Shown piece by piece: positions 26,139 through 33,048 of a stretch of 64,000 bases of DNA (positions are counted from its first letter, which is position 1; each line of letters begins with the position of its first letter). Where the stretch lies: the NCBI GenBank assembly GCA_020638905.1, contig JACKHP010000023.1:1-64000 (forward strand). The letters are read 5' to 3'. Both the position numbers and the translations under genes were made by a program. Below the pieces are notes generated by a model. It was given only the letters and a program-made list of their open reading frames with translations, was not told the origin of the DNA and did no database searches. Source of the DNA: Planctomycetota bacterium (GTDB taxonomy: Bacteria > Planctomycetota > B15-G4).

Positions 26139-26752
26139 CGCGCGTCCCCCCGGGCGCTCGTGCGTGCGCGTGCCTTCAGCAGGGCGAGCAGCGCGGCGAG
26201 GGCGCGGCCGCGGTGGGACAGGCCGCGCTTGTCGGCGCGCGAGAGCTCGGCGAACGTGCGTCCGTCGCCCGCGTCGGGCACGAAGAGCGGATCGTAGCCG
26301 AAGCCGCCGTCGCCGCGGGGCTCCTCGAGGATGCGTCCCTCGCAGGTGCCGCCGGCGGAGAGCGCGGGACCGTCGCCCTCGACCAGGCTCACCACGCAGC
26401 GGAAGCGCGCCCGCCGGTCGGTCACGCCGGCCAGCCGCTCGAGCAGCAGCGCGTTGTTGGCCGCGTCGCCGGCTTCGTCTCCCGCGAAGCGCGCCGAGCG
26501 CACGCCGGGCGCGCCGTCCAGGGCGTCGACCTCGAGTCCCGAGTCGTCGGCCAGGGTCGGCAGGCCGGTGGCGCGCGCGTAGTGGCGCGCCTTCTGCTCG
26601 GCGTTCTCGGCGAAGGTGGCGCCCGCCTCCTCGGCCGCGACGACGTCGGGGAAGGCGTCGAGCCCGCACAGCTCGACGCCCAGGGGCCCCAGCATCTCGG
26701 TCAGCTCGGCCACCTTGCCGGCGTTCGTCGTGGCGACGAGGAGTCGCTTCAC
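26135..26752 (-). CDS. rdgB: XTP/dITP diphosphatase (RdgB/HAM1)
   Basis: A 205-residue nucleotide pyrophosphatase. The family signatures are present: LLVATTNAGKVAEL at the N-terminus, GATFAENAEQKARHYA, LADDSGLEVDALDG (metal site), GGFGYDPLFVP and FAELSRADKRGLSHRGRA. The enzyme removes non-canonical purine nucleotides such as ITP and XTP from the pool. The GTG start overlaps the rph stop by 4 bp. The C-terminus carries a short basic tail. It is the middle gene of rph-rdgB-lepA; rph and rdgB are commonly adjacent in bacteria. Confidence 0.95.
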
Positions 26753-27471
26753 GACCCGAGCGCCTGCCTCTGGACGGCCTGGATGCGGGCCAGCGCCTGC
26801 TGTCCCAGCTCGACCATCTCGCCCAGGCGTTGCACCGAGAAGGTGCCCTGCTCGGCGCCGCCGCCCAGCTCGATGAGCTGGCCGCCGCCGGTCATGACGA
26901 GGTTCAGGTCGACCTCGGCCGAGCTGTCCTCGTAGTAGCTGAGGTCGACGCGCACCTCGCCGTCGACCACGCCCACGCTGACCGCCTGGACCGAGTCGTC
27001 GAGCGGCCAGGAGCGCAGCTGTCCCTGGGTCTTGAGCGCGGACAGCGCGTCGTGCAGCGCGACGTAGGCGCCGTTGATCGACGCCGTGCGCGTGCCGCCG
27101 TCGGCGGCCAGCACGTCGCAGTCGACCCACACCGTGCGTCCCTTCAGCGCCTTGCGGTTCACCACGGCCCGCAGCGCGCGCCCGATCAGACGCTGGATCT
27201 CGATCGAGCGCCCGTCGGTCTTGCCGGCGCGGTCGCGTTGCTTGCGGCTGCCCGTCGACGCGGGGAGCATCGAGTACTCGGCGGTGACCCAGCCCTCGTC
27301 GGTGTTCTTGAGGAAGGGCGGCACGCCCTCCTCGACGACGGCCGTGCAGAGCACGCGCGTCAGGCCGCAGTCGACGAGCACGGAGCCCGGCTGGTTCGGG
27401 AGCCAGCCCCGCGTGAAGTGCAGGGACCTGGGCTCGTCGGGCGTGCGGCCGTCGAGGCGCAGCGAGGACAT
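26749..27471 (-). CDS. rph: Ribonuclease PH
   Basis: A 240-residue phosphorolytic exonuclease, normal length. Motifs: RSLHFTRGWLPNQPGSVLVDCGLTRVLCTA near the N-terminus, RQRDRAGKTDGRSIEIQRLIGRALRA, WVDCDVLAADGGTRTASINGAYVAL and the phosphate-site region DLSYYEDSSAEVDLNLVMTGGG. RNase PH trims the 3' ends of tRNA and other RNAs. GGAG lies 9 nt before ATG 27471. A promoter (TTGATC, 18 bp, TATACT) sits in the 3' end of birA. It heads the rph-rdgB-lepA operon. Confidence 0.96.
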   Translation of the reverse strand: MSSLRLDGRTPDEPRSLHFTRGWLPNQPGSVLVDCGLTRVLCTAVVEEGVPPFLKNTDEGWVTAEYSMLPASTGSRKQRDRAGKTDGRSIEIQRLIGRALRAVVNRKALKGRTVWVDCDVLAADGGTRTASINGAYVALHDALSALKTQGQLRSWPLDDSVQAVSVGVVDGEVRVDLSYYEDSSAEVDLNLVMTGGGQLIELGGGAEQGTFSVQRLGEMVELGQQALARIQAVQRQALGS

Positions 27472-27518
27472 GGAGTGCTCCGGGGGAGGCCCGCAGGAGG
27501 GCGGGGCCAAGCTCGGCG

Positions 27519-27548
27519 AGTATAGGGCGCGCGAGTTCGCCCGATCAA
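27519..27548 (-). promoter_or_regulatory. Promoter of rph-rdgB-lepA
   Basis: Minus strand TTGATC (27543-27548), 18-bp spacer, TATACT followed by CGCCG (27519-27524). It overlaps the birA stop codon. The leader would be about 40 nt. Confidence 0.55.
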
Positions 27549-28300
27549 CGCGGCGCGCGTGGCGCGAGCTGGACGTGTTCGCCGCGCAGCAGCCGTCCGT
27601 CGGCGGTGAGCAGGTCGCCTGCGGCGGTCACGTCGTCCACCCGCACCCGCTCGTGCCTGCCCGCGTGGACGAGGTCGACGAGCCGTCCGGTGAGCCACGA
27701 GCGACGCCGGAACTCCTCGCCCCGGGCGGCGTCGGCGGGCGTCCCGATCTCGGCCAGGGCGGCGTCGATCTCGGCGACGATCCGGCGCAGGAGCGCGGCG
27801 CGCGAGGCGTCGTCGGCGGGGACTCCCGCGTCGCCGGCGAGCTCGTTCAGCGCGTCCGGCAGGTCGCCCGGTCGCAGCGTCAGGTTGACGCCCACGCCGA
27901 TCACCAGGTGTTCGACGCCCGACGGGTCGCGCACCGGCTCGACCAGGATGCCGCCGAGCTTGCGCTCGCCGCGGTACAGGTCGTTTGGCCACTTGATGGC
28001 GAGCTCGGGCGCTCCGGCGGCCTCGAGCGCGCGCGCGGTCGCCACGGCGCACAGCAGCGTGACGCGCGCCGGACGTTCGAGCGCCGGGGCGTCGGCCAGC
28101 AGGCTGACGGCCAGCGAGCGGCCGGCGACCGTCGTCCAGGTGGCGCCGCGTCGTCCGCGTCCCGCGGTCTGCTCGTCGGCCGAGAGCACGAGGCCCGGCT
28201 CGGCGTCGCCCGCCGCCACGCGTCGGCGCAACTCGCTGCTCGTCGAGTCGACCGACGGCAGGTGCACGAAGCGGCGGACGGGAGGGGGCGCGGGCGTCAC
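27545..28300 (-). CDS. birA: Biotin-[acetyl-CoA carboxylase] ligase (no HTH domain)
   Basis: A 251-residue biotin protein ligase of the short type, lacking the N-terminal DNA-binding domain of E. coli BirA, so it is an enzyme and not a repressor. Signatures: VDSTSSELRRR, EQTAGRGRRGATW (biotin/ATP site), KWPNDLYRGERKLGGILVEP and VIGVGVNL, then a small C-terminal SH3-like domain (LVDLVHAGRHERVRVDDV). It biotinylates carboxylase carrier domains. The GTG start comes only 7 nt after a TAGACT -10, so the transcript is predicted to be leaderless and no Shine-Dalgarno is seen. Confidence 0.94.
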   Translation of the reverse strand: MTPAPPPVRRFVHLPSVDSTSSELRRRVAAGDAEPGLVLSADEQTAGRGRRGATWTTVAGRSLAVSLLADAPALERPARVTLLCAVATARALEAAGAPELAIKWPNDLYRGERKLGGILVEPVRDPSGVEHLVIGVGVNLTLRPGDLPDALNELAGDAGVPADDASRAALLRRIVAEIDAALAEIGTPADAARGEEFRRRSWLTGRLVDLVHAGRHERVRVDDVTAAGDLLTADGRLLRGEHVQLAPRAPR

Positions 28301-28307
28301 CTCGGCG

Positions 28308-28337
28308 AGTCTACCGGGGTGACGCCTCGCAGGTCCC
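28308..28337 (-). promoter_or_regulatory. Promoter of birA, predicted leaderless
   Basis: Minus strand GGGACC (28332-28337), 18-bp spacer, TAGACT followed by CGCCGAG (28308-28313), then GTG 28300. The geometry is almost identical to the DsbD-like gene promoter at 7290-7319. Confidence 0.5.
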
Positions 28338-28417
28338 GCGTGAGGTCGCGGCGGCCGGGAGTCGGGCGTCCATCGTGCGCTCCGGCGACCGGTGGCCGTC
28401 GGGGAAGTCGGGGTTCG

Positions 28418-29437
28418 TCAGACGACGAGGCCCTCGCGCGCCTCCTCGAGCTGCACCTTGAGCTTGCGCATCACGTTCGAGTGGATCTGGCAGACGCGCG
28501 ACTCGGTCAGCGCGAGCAGCTGGCCGATCTGCTTCATCGTCAGTCCGTCGCGGTAGTACATCAGGATGATCTGCTTCTCGCGCCGGTTCAGCGAACGGAT
28601 GATCGCGTACATGACGTCCTCTTGATTGAGGACGTCGGCGGGGTCGGGCGAGTTCGGGTCGCGCAGGAAGTCGATCTTCTCGACGGGCTGGTCGCCCGAT
28701 CCGTCGTCCCACGACTCGGAGAGCGAGCGCACGGTGTGGGCGCGCGACTCCTCGATCATCGCCAGGTAGTCGGGCAGCGAGAGTTCGAGCGACTCGGCCA
28801 TCTCGGCGTCGGTGGGCGTGCGTCCGTGCATCGCCTCGAGCGCGATCTGCGCGCGCTGGATCTGGTGCGCACGCAGGCGCACGAGGCGCGGCACCCAGTC
28901 CTGGCTGCGCAACTCGTCGAGGATCGCGCCGCGGATGCGCGTGCTGCAGTAGGTCTTGAACTTGATGCCGCGGTCGATGTCGAAGCCGTCGATGGCGTCC
29001 ATGAGACCGAACACGCCGGCGCTCTTGAGGTCCTCGAGGTCGATGCTGCGCGGCAGCGTGAGCAGCAGGCGCTCGGCGATGAACTGCACGACCGGCAGGT
29101 ACATCTCCATGAGGGTGTTGCGCAGGGCGGGGTCGTGGGTCTTGCCGTACTCGCGCCAGAGTCCCTCGTTCTCGCCGCCGAGTTCGCCCATGACCCGGGT
29201 CTTCTGCGTGGCGGGGGCCGACGCGGCCTTGACGGAGGACTTCGGCGCGCTCGCCCGGGAGGCCGTCTTGGCGGCGGCGGGCTTGCTCGCCGGCCGGGCC
29301 CTCGCCGCGGTCTTGGCGGCGACGCGGGAGGACGTCTTGCCTCCCTTGCCGGACTTGCCGGCGCTGCTGGACTTCGCCTTCGCGGGACGGGCGGCGGCGG
29401 TGGACGAACGGGACGGACGGGCCTTGGTGGCTGGCAC
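28418..29437 (-). CDS. FliA/WhiG-type RNA polymerase sigma factor with basic N-terminal tail
   Basis: A 339-residue sigma factor. Residues about 1-85 are a low-complexity Ala/Lys/Ser/Pro/Arg tail that looks like a histone H1 tail. From about 95 the sigma domains follow: region 2 (LWREYGKTHDPALRN, YLPVVQFIAERL, DLKSAGVFGLMDAIDGFDIDRGIKFKTYCSTRIRGAILDELR), region 3 (RAQIALEAMHGRTPTDAEMAESL) and region 4 (LNRREKQIILMYYRDGLTMKQIGQLLALTESRVCQIHSNVMRKL). This is the FliA/WhiG branch, which directs flagellar or developmental genes. No flagellar genes are near. GTG 29437 has AGGAGAG 7 nt upstream. It is read from a long leader that holds a strong dyad. Confidence 0.9.
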   Translation of the reverse strand: MPATKARPSRSSTAAARPAKAKSSSAGKSGKGGKTSSRVAAKTAARARPASKPAAAKTASRASAPKSSVKAASAPATQKTRVMGELGGENEGLWREYGKTHDPALRNTLMEMYLPVVQFIAERLLLTLPRSIDLEDLKSAGVFGLMDAIDGFDIDRGIKFKTYCSTRIRGAILDELRSQDWVPRLVRLRAHQIQRAQIALEAMHGRTPTDAEMAESLELSLPDYLAMIEESRAHTVRSLSESWDDGSGDQPVEKIDFLRDPNSPDPADVLNQEDVMYAIIRSLNRREKQIILMYYRDGLTMKQIGQLLALTESRVCQIHSNVMRKLKVQLEEAREGLVV

Positions 29438-29580
29438 GGGCGACTCTCCTGTCGGCAACTGGCTGCCCGGGATGCACGCTGCGACCCGGGCCCTGTAGCT
29501 TTGCGTCCCACCCTTGCGAGTGGTTTGCCTCGTCACGCGCCGGCCGATGCCCTCGGTCCGGTGCGGCGACACTGTGTAAT

Positions 29581-29615
29581 CGGTGCAAGTCGTACAAACT
29601 GTACAAGCTGCACCG
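29581..29615. repeat. 33-bp imperfect dyad upstream of the sigma factor gene
   Basis: Outer arms CGGTGCA (29581-29587) and TGCACCG (29609-29615) and inner arms GTAC (29592-29595) and GTAC (29601-29604) are symmetric about the AAACT centre. The four-base blocks between them are not complementary. This is the architecture of an operator bound by a dimer. It lies about 145-178 bp before the sigma start codon. Confidence 0.5.
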
Positions 29616-29845
29616 GGATTCCAGGGACGCTCGGGGTGAGCGGTTCTAACCGCGGGCGGGACAGGAGGTCCGCCGATGGGCCGTGGGCGCCCTGGAAGTC
29701 CGGTGAGATCTGCCCATCGACATGCGTGCCGGACGGCTTGAGCCGCGTCCAAGAAATTCTTCAGGAATGCGCGGCAGCCCGACCCGGACCCGCCTCGGCC
29801 CGGCTCGGCTCGGCCGGGCCCGCGATCCGCGGCCCTGGAAAGCAC

Positions 29846-29878
29846 CGCGGCCCGGTCGGGGTCGCCGATCGGGCCGCG
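29846..29878 (-). terminator. Strong hairpin after the orphan gene
   Basis: CGCGGCCCG (29846-29854) and CGGGCCGCG (29870-29878) pair, and the stem continues inward by TCGG/CCGA with one G·T pair, giving about 14 pairs around a 5-nt loop. It lies 43-75 nt beyond the minus-strand stop at 29921, and a short T-run (CTTTCC) follows. Confidence 0.55.
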
Positions 29879-29920
29879 TCGGGTGGTGCAGGGAGGAGGA
29901 CGCCCCGAGGGCGCCGTCGC

Positions 29921-30442
29921 TCAGGTGGGGACCTTGCTCGGACGCGTGAGCGTCGTGTCGCCGAAGTAGCCCTCGGCGAAGGTCAGGAACTGCTCCTCGA
30001 TGAAGCGGCCGAAGCCCTCCTTGGCCGCCTCGTCCATGCGGTCGGCGTGCACGGTGGTCTCGAGGTCGCGGTTGCGGATCGTCTTGCGGCACTGCACGCC
30101 GAACGTGTTCTCGTTCGTGTGCGGGTCCAGCAGGAGCATCAGCCGCGAGAAGTAGCTGTCGATGCGTCCGTTGGCGTCGAGCAACTGCTCGTCCAGGCGC
30201 AGGGCGAGCATGTACTTGCCCTCGAAGAACCCGCGCGTGAGCACGAAATCGGGCGCCTCGGCCTGGAAGTTGCGCACCAGCTCCTCGATCACCGCCTCGA
30301 TCTCCTCGCGGTACTCGAAGGCACGCACCGTCTTCTCGGTGCGATCGATGTCCTCCTGGGTGCGGGCCTTGTGGCTGGCCTCGCTGCGCGCCTGGCTTGC
30401 GTCTCGGATCTTCTTGAGCTTGTCCCGGAAGCGACTGGCCAT
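29921..30442 (-). CDS. Conserved-looking protein of unknown function
   Basis: A 173-residue soluble protein. The N-terminal ~40 residues are a charged helix (RDKLKKIRDASQARSEASHKARTQ); the rest is an α/β domain with AFEYREEIEAVIEELVRNF, FFEGKYMLALRLDEQLLD, YFSRLMLLLDPH and FGRFIEEQFLTFAEGYFGD. I do not recognise the family. ATG 30442 is used; the ribosome site is weak, and ATG 30478 is possible but would add a low-complexity stretch. A TAGACA -10-like element lies at 30480-30485. It has the same strand as apt and argS upstream and its own terminator, so it is a real gene, probably expressed alone. Confidence 0.65.
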   Translation of the reverse strand: MASRFRDKLKKIRDASQARSEASHKARTQEDIDRTEKTVRAFEYREEIEAVIEELVRNFQAEAPDFVLTRGFFEGKYMLALRLDEQLLDANGRIDSYFSRLMLLLDPHTNENTFGVQCRKTIRNRDLETTVHADRMDEAAKEGFGRFIEEQFLTFAEGYFGDTTLTRPSKVPT

Positions 30443-30479
30443 CGGACTGCTCGCATGGGGAGGGCGGGTCAGGGTCATC

Positions 30480-30485
30480 TGTCTA
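30480..30485 (-). promoter_or_regulatory. Candidate -10 element for the orphan gene
   Basis: TAGACA on the minus strand, 37 nt before ATG 30442. No -35 box is clear. Confidence 0.3.
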
Positions 30486-30598
30486 TCGGCAGGATCGGGG
30501 GACGCATGGAGCGTTTCGGGGCCGGGTCCGCCGGAAGTTTGCATCGTGATCCGGGAGAGGCAAGCGGAGGGGTCGGGATCCGTCGCCGCCGGACGGGC

Positions 30599-31117
30599 TC
30601 AGGCATAGCGCAACAGGGCGCGCACTTCCCGATCACCCAGCTTGTCCCGCCACGGAAGGAAATCGAGCGCGATCACGAAACCGAGCGCCGAGACCCGTGC
30701 GCCGAGGCGCTCGATCAGCCGGCAGGTGGCCAGGGCCGTGCCTCCGGTGGCGATCAGGTCGTCGACCACGACCACGTCCTGGCCGGCGCGCACGCCGTCC
30801 TCGTGCATCTGGATCTTGTCGGTGCCGTACTCGAGGGCGTACTCCTCGGTCACGACCCTGGCCGGCAGCTTCCCTGGCTTGCGCGCCGGGACGAAGCCGA
30901 CGCCCATCTGCATCGCGAGCGCGGCGCCGAACAGGAAGCCGCGCGATTCCATGCCCACGATCGCGTCGCAGGCCACGCCGTCGAGCGACTCCTGCAGCCC
31001 GTCGATCGCGGCCCGGAAGGCGCCGGCGTTGCCGAGCAGCGGCGTGATGTCCTTGAACACGATGCCCGGCTTGGGGAAGTCGGGGACGTCGCGGATGAAG
31101 GCGTTCAGGTCGGTCAT
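30599..31117 (-). CDS. apt: Adenine phosphoribosyltransferase
   Basis: A 172-residue purine salvage enzyme of normal length. It starts LNAFIRDVPDFPKPGIVFKD, shows the base-binding IVGMESRGFLFGAALA and the PRPP loop VVVVDDLIATGGTA (about 120-133). It makes AMP from adenine and PRPP in the cytosol. The ATG has GGGGGAG 5-8 nt upstream. It follows argS by 31 bp on the same strand, so the two are probably co-transcribed. Confidence 0.96.
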   Translation of the reverse strand: MTDLNAFIRDVPDFPKPGIVFKDITPLLGNAGAFRAAIDGLQESLDGVACDAIVGMESRGFLFGAALAMQMGVGFVPARKPGKLPARVVTEEYALEYGTDKIQMHEDGVRAGQDVVVVDDLIATGGTALATCRLIERLGARVSALGFVIALDFLPWRDKLGDREVRALLRYA

Positions 31118-31148
31118 GGGGGAGTTCCTCGTCGTCGCGAAGAGGTGG

Positions 31149-32867
31149 TCACATGCGGTCGGGGACTTGGATGCCGAGCCAGCCGAGCCCGTTGCCGAGG
31201 GCCTGTCGCACCGCGTGCGCGAGCAGCATGCGCGCGTCGGTCAGGCCTTCGTCGTCGGACACGACCTTCCAGTCGCGGCGTGCGTAGAGCGTGCTGAAGA
31301 GCGAGGCGATCTCGAGCAGCTTGTCGGACACGAGCGACGGTTCGCATTCGGCCACGGCCCGCCGCAGACTGTCGGACAAACCCTCGAGCGCCAGGCACAG
31401 CGCCAGCTCGCCCGGTCCGTCGAGCACGGTCCAGTCGACCTCGGTCGTGATCGGGCGCCCCGACTTCTGCTCCATCGAGGCGATGCGTGCGGCGGTGTAC
31501 TGCAGGTACGGGCCGGTCTCGCCCTCGAACGAGAGCACCTCGTCCCAGTCGAAGACGATGTCGCGCTGGCGCCGGTTCTTGAGGTCGCTGAAGACCACCG
31601 CCCCGATGCCGATCGTCTCGGCCAGTCCGTCGACGTCGTCGGGCTCGGGCAGTCCCTTCTCGCGCGCGCCCTCGACGATGCGCTCCTTCGCGAGCTCGAC
31701 CGCGCGGTCGAGCACGCTCGCCAGCGGGATGATGTCGCCCTTGCGCGTCGACATCTTGCGGTCCTTGAAGCGCATCAGGCCGAAGGGGACGTGCTCGACC
31801 GCGCCCGCCCAGTCGCGCCCGAGCAGCTCGAGCACCTTGGTCATCTGCGCGAAGTGCAGCGCCTGCGCGCCGCCGACGACGTACAGCGCGCGCACGAAGC
31901 GGTAGGTGTCGCGCCGGAACTGCGCCGCGGCCAGGTCGCGCGTGAGGTAGAGCGTCGAGCCGTCGGCCTTGCGCACCAGCGCCGCGCCGAGGCCGTGCTC
32001 CTCGAGGTCGACCACCGTGGCGCCGTCGCTCGTCTTCAGCAGGCCCTTGCGCCGCAGCTCGTCGAGGACGGCCGGCATCTTGTCCTCGTAGAAGGACTCG
32101 CCGCGCATGTCGTCGAAGTCGATGCCCAGGCGCCGGTAGCTGGTCTCGAACTCGGCCAGCGAGACGTCACGGAAGAGCTTCCACAGGCGGCGCGCCTCGG
32201 GATCGCCGTCCTCGAGGGCCTTGAAGCACGCGCGTGCTTCGTCCTGCAGGCCGGGCTCGCCCTCGAGCTTGGTGTTGAACTTCACGTACAGGTCGAGCAG
32301 GTACTGGATGCCTCCGGCCGCGAGCGCGTCCTCGTCGCCGTCGGTCTTCCAGATCGCGAGCAGCTGGCCGAACTGCGTGCCCCAGTCGCCCAGGTGGTTG
32401 ATGCCCACCGGGGCGTAGCCCGCGGCCTCGAACAGGTTCACGAGCGCGTGTCCGATGACCGTGCTGCGCAGGTGGTGGATGCCGAAGCTCTTGGCGATGT
32501 TCGGCGACGAGAAGTCGACCACCACCGCCTCGCCGTGCCCGAGATCGAGGCGCCCGAAACGCTCGCCCTCGGCCAGCACCCGCGGCAGGACGTCGCGCGC
32601 CACCGCCGCGCCGTCGAGGAACGCGTTCACGTACGGTCCGAAGGCCTTGATCGCGGTGAAGGGCGCGTCGGACGACAGCTCGGCCGCGATCTCGGCCGCG
32701 ATCTTCGGCGGCGGGGCGTGCCGCGCCTTCGCGATCTGGAAGCAGGGGAACGCGAGCTGTCCCATCTCGGCCTTGGGCGGTGCGCCGATCAGGCCCAGGA
32801 CGTCGTCGACCGGCAGGTCGGCGGCGGCGGCGATCGACTCGGCGAAGACGCGGGCGAAGCGGGACAT
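31149..32867 (-). CDS. argS: Arginyl-tRNA synthetase with altered HIGH box
   Basis: A 572-residue class I synthetase, normal length. An N-terminal Add-1 tRNA-binding domain (about 1-95) precedes the Rossmann fold. VDFSSPNIAKSFGIHHLRS carries the HIGH region, but the tetrapeptide reads GIHH where most ArgS have HVGH. The second signature DRKMSTRKGD is intact. The C-terminal α-helical anticodon-binding (DALR) domain starts with YLQYTAARIASM and ends NGLGWLGIQVPDRM. Catalytic lysine and ATP-site residues otherwise look normal, so activity is expected. A TACGAT -10 lies about 57-62 nt upstream. It is the first gene of argS-apt. Confidence 0.95.
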   Translation of the reverse strand: MSRFARVFAESIAAAADLPVDDVLGLIGAPPKAEMGQLAFPCFQIAKARHAPPPKIAAEIAAELSSDAPFTAIKAFGPYVNAFLDGAAVARDVLPRVLAEGERFGRLDLGHGEAVVVDFSSPNIAKSFGIHHLRSTVIGHALVNLFEAAGYAPVGINHLGDWGTQFGQLLAIWKTDGDEDALAAGGIQYLLDLYVKFNTKLEGEPGLQDEARACFKALEDGDPEARRLWKLFRDVSLAEFETSYRRLGIDFDDMRGESFYEDKMPAVLDELRRKGLLKTSDGATVVDLEEHGLGAALVRKADGSTLYLTRDLAAAQFRRDTYRFVRALYVVGGAQALHFAQMTKVLELLGRDWAGAVEHVPFGLMRFKDRKMSTRKGDIIPLASVLDRAVELAKERIVEGAREKGLPEPDDVDGLAETIGIGAVVFSDLKNRRQRDIVFDWDEVLSFEGETGPYLQYTAARIASMEQKSGRPITTEVDWTVLDGPGELALCLALEGLSDSLRRAVAECEPSLVSDKLLEIASLFSTLYARRDWKVVSDDEGLTDARMLLAHAVRQALGNGLGWLGIQVPDRM

Positions 32868-32923
32868 GGACGGCCGGACGGTGCGAGGAGCGGGGCGCGG
32901 GAGAGGGTCCCAACCAGCGTCGC

Positions 32924-32929
32924 ATCGTA
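32924..32929 (-). promoter_or_regulatory. Candidate -10 element for argS-apt
   Basis: TACGAT followed by GCGACG on the minus strand, 57 nt before the argS ATG. A possible -35 TGGATC is 18 bp further upstream. Confidence 0.4.
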
Positions 32930-33006
32930 GCCGGGACGGAACACGCCGATCCACCACGCCGGATGGCGGCGTCCTTCATCCCTCGCGCGGAGGACGGATC
33001 CGTTCG

Positions 33007-33048
33007 ACGCGCGTCCGGGCCGGGGGTGCGCGCGGTCCCGGCGCGCGT
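33007..33048 (-). terminator. Hairpin at the stop of the glycosidase-like membrane gene
   Basis: ACGCGCG (33007-33013) pairs with CGCGCGT (33042-33048) and, past a bulged T, CCGGG (33015-33019) pairs with CCCGG (33037-33041): a 12-bp stem directly at the stop codon. No T-run. Confidence 0.45.

Larger units (their letters stand above)
29438..29920. other. Non-coding leader/intergenic interval with dyads
   Basis: This 483-bp gap lies between the FliA-type sigma gene and the orphan gene at 29921, both on the minus strand. It contains a 33-bp dyad at 29581-29615, a TAGAAC -10-like element inside GCGGTT-CT-AACCGC (29641-29653), and a large hairpin at 29846-29878. No protein-coding frame with a ribosome site is visible. 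Confidence 0.5.
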
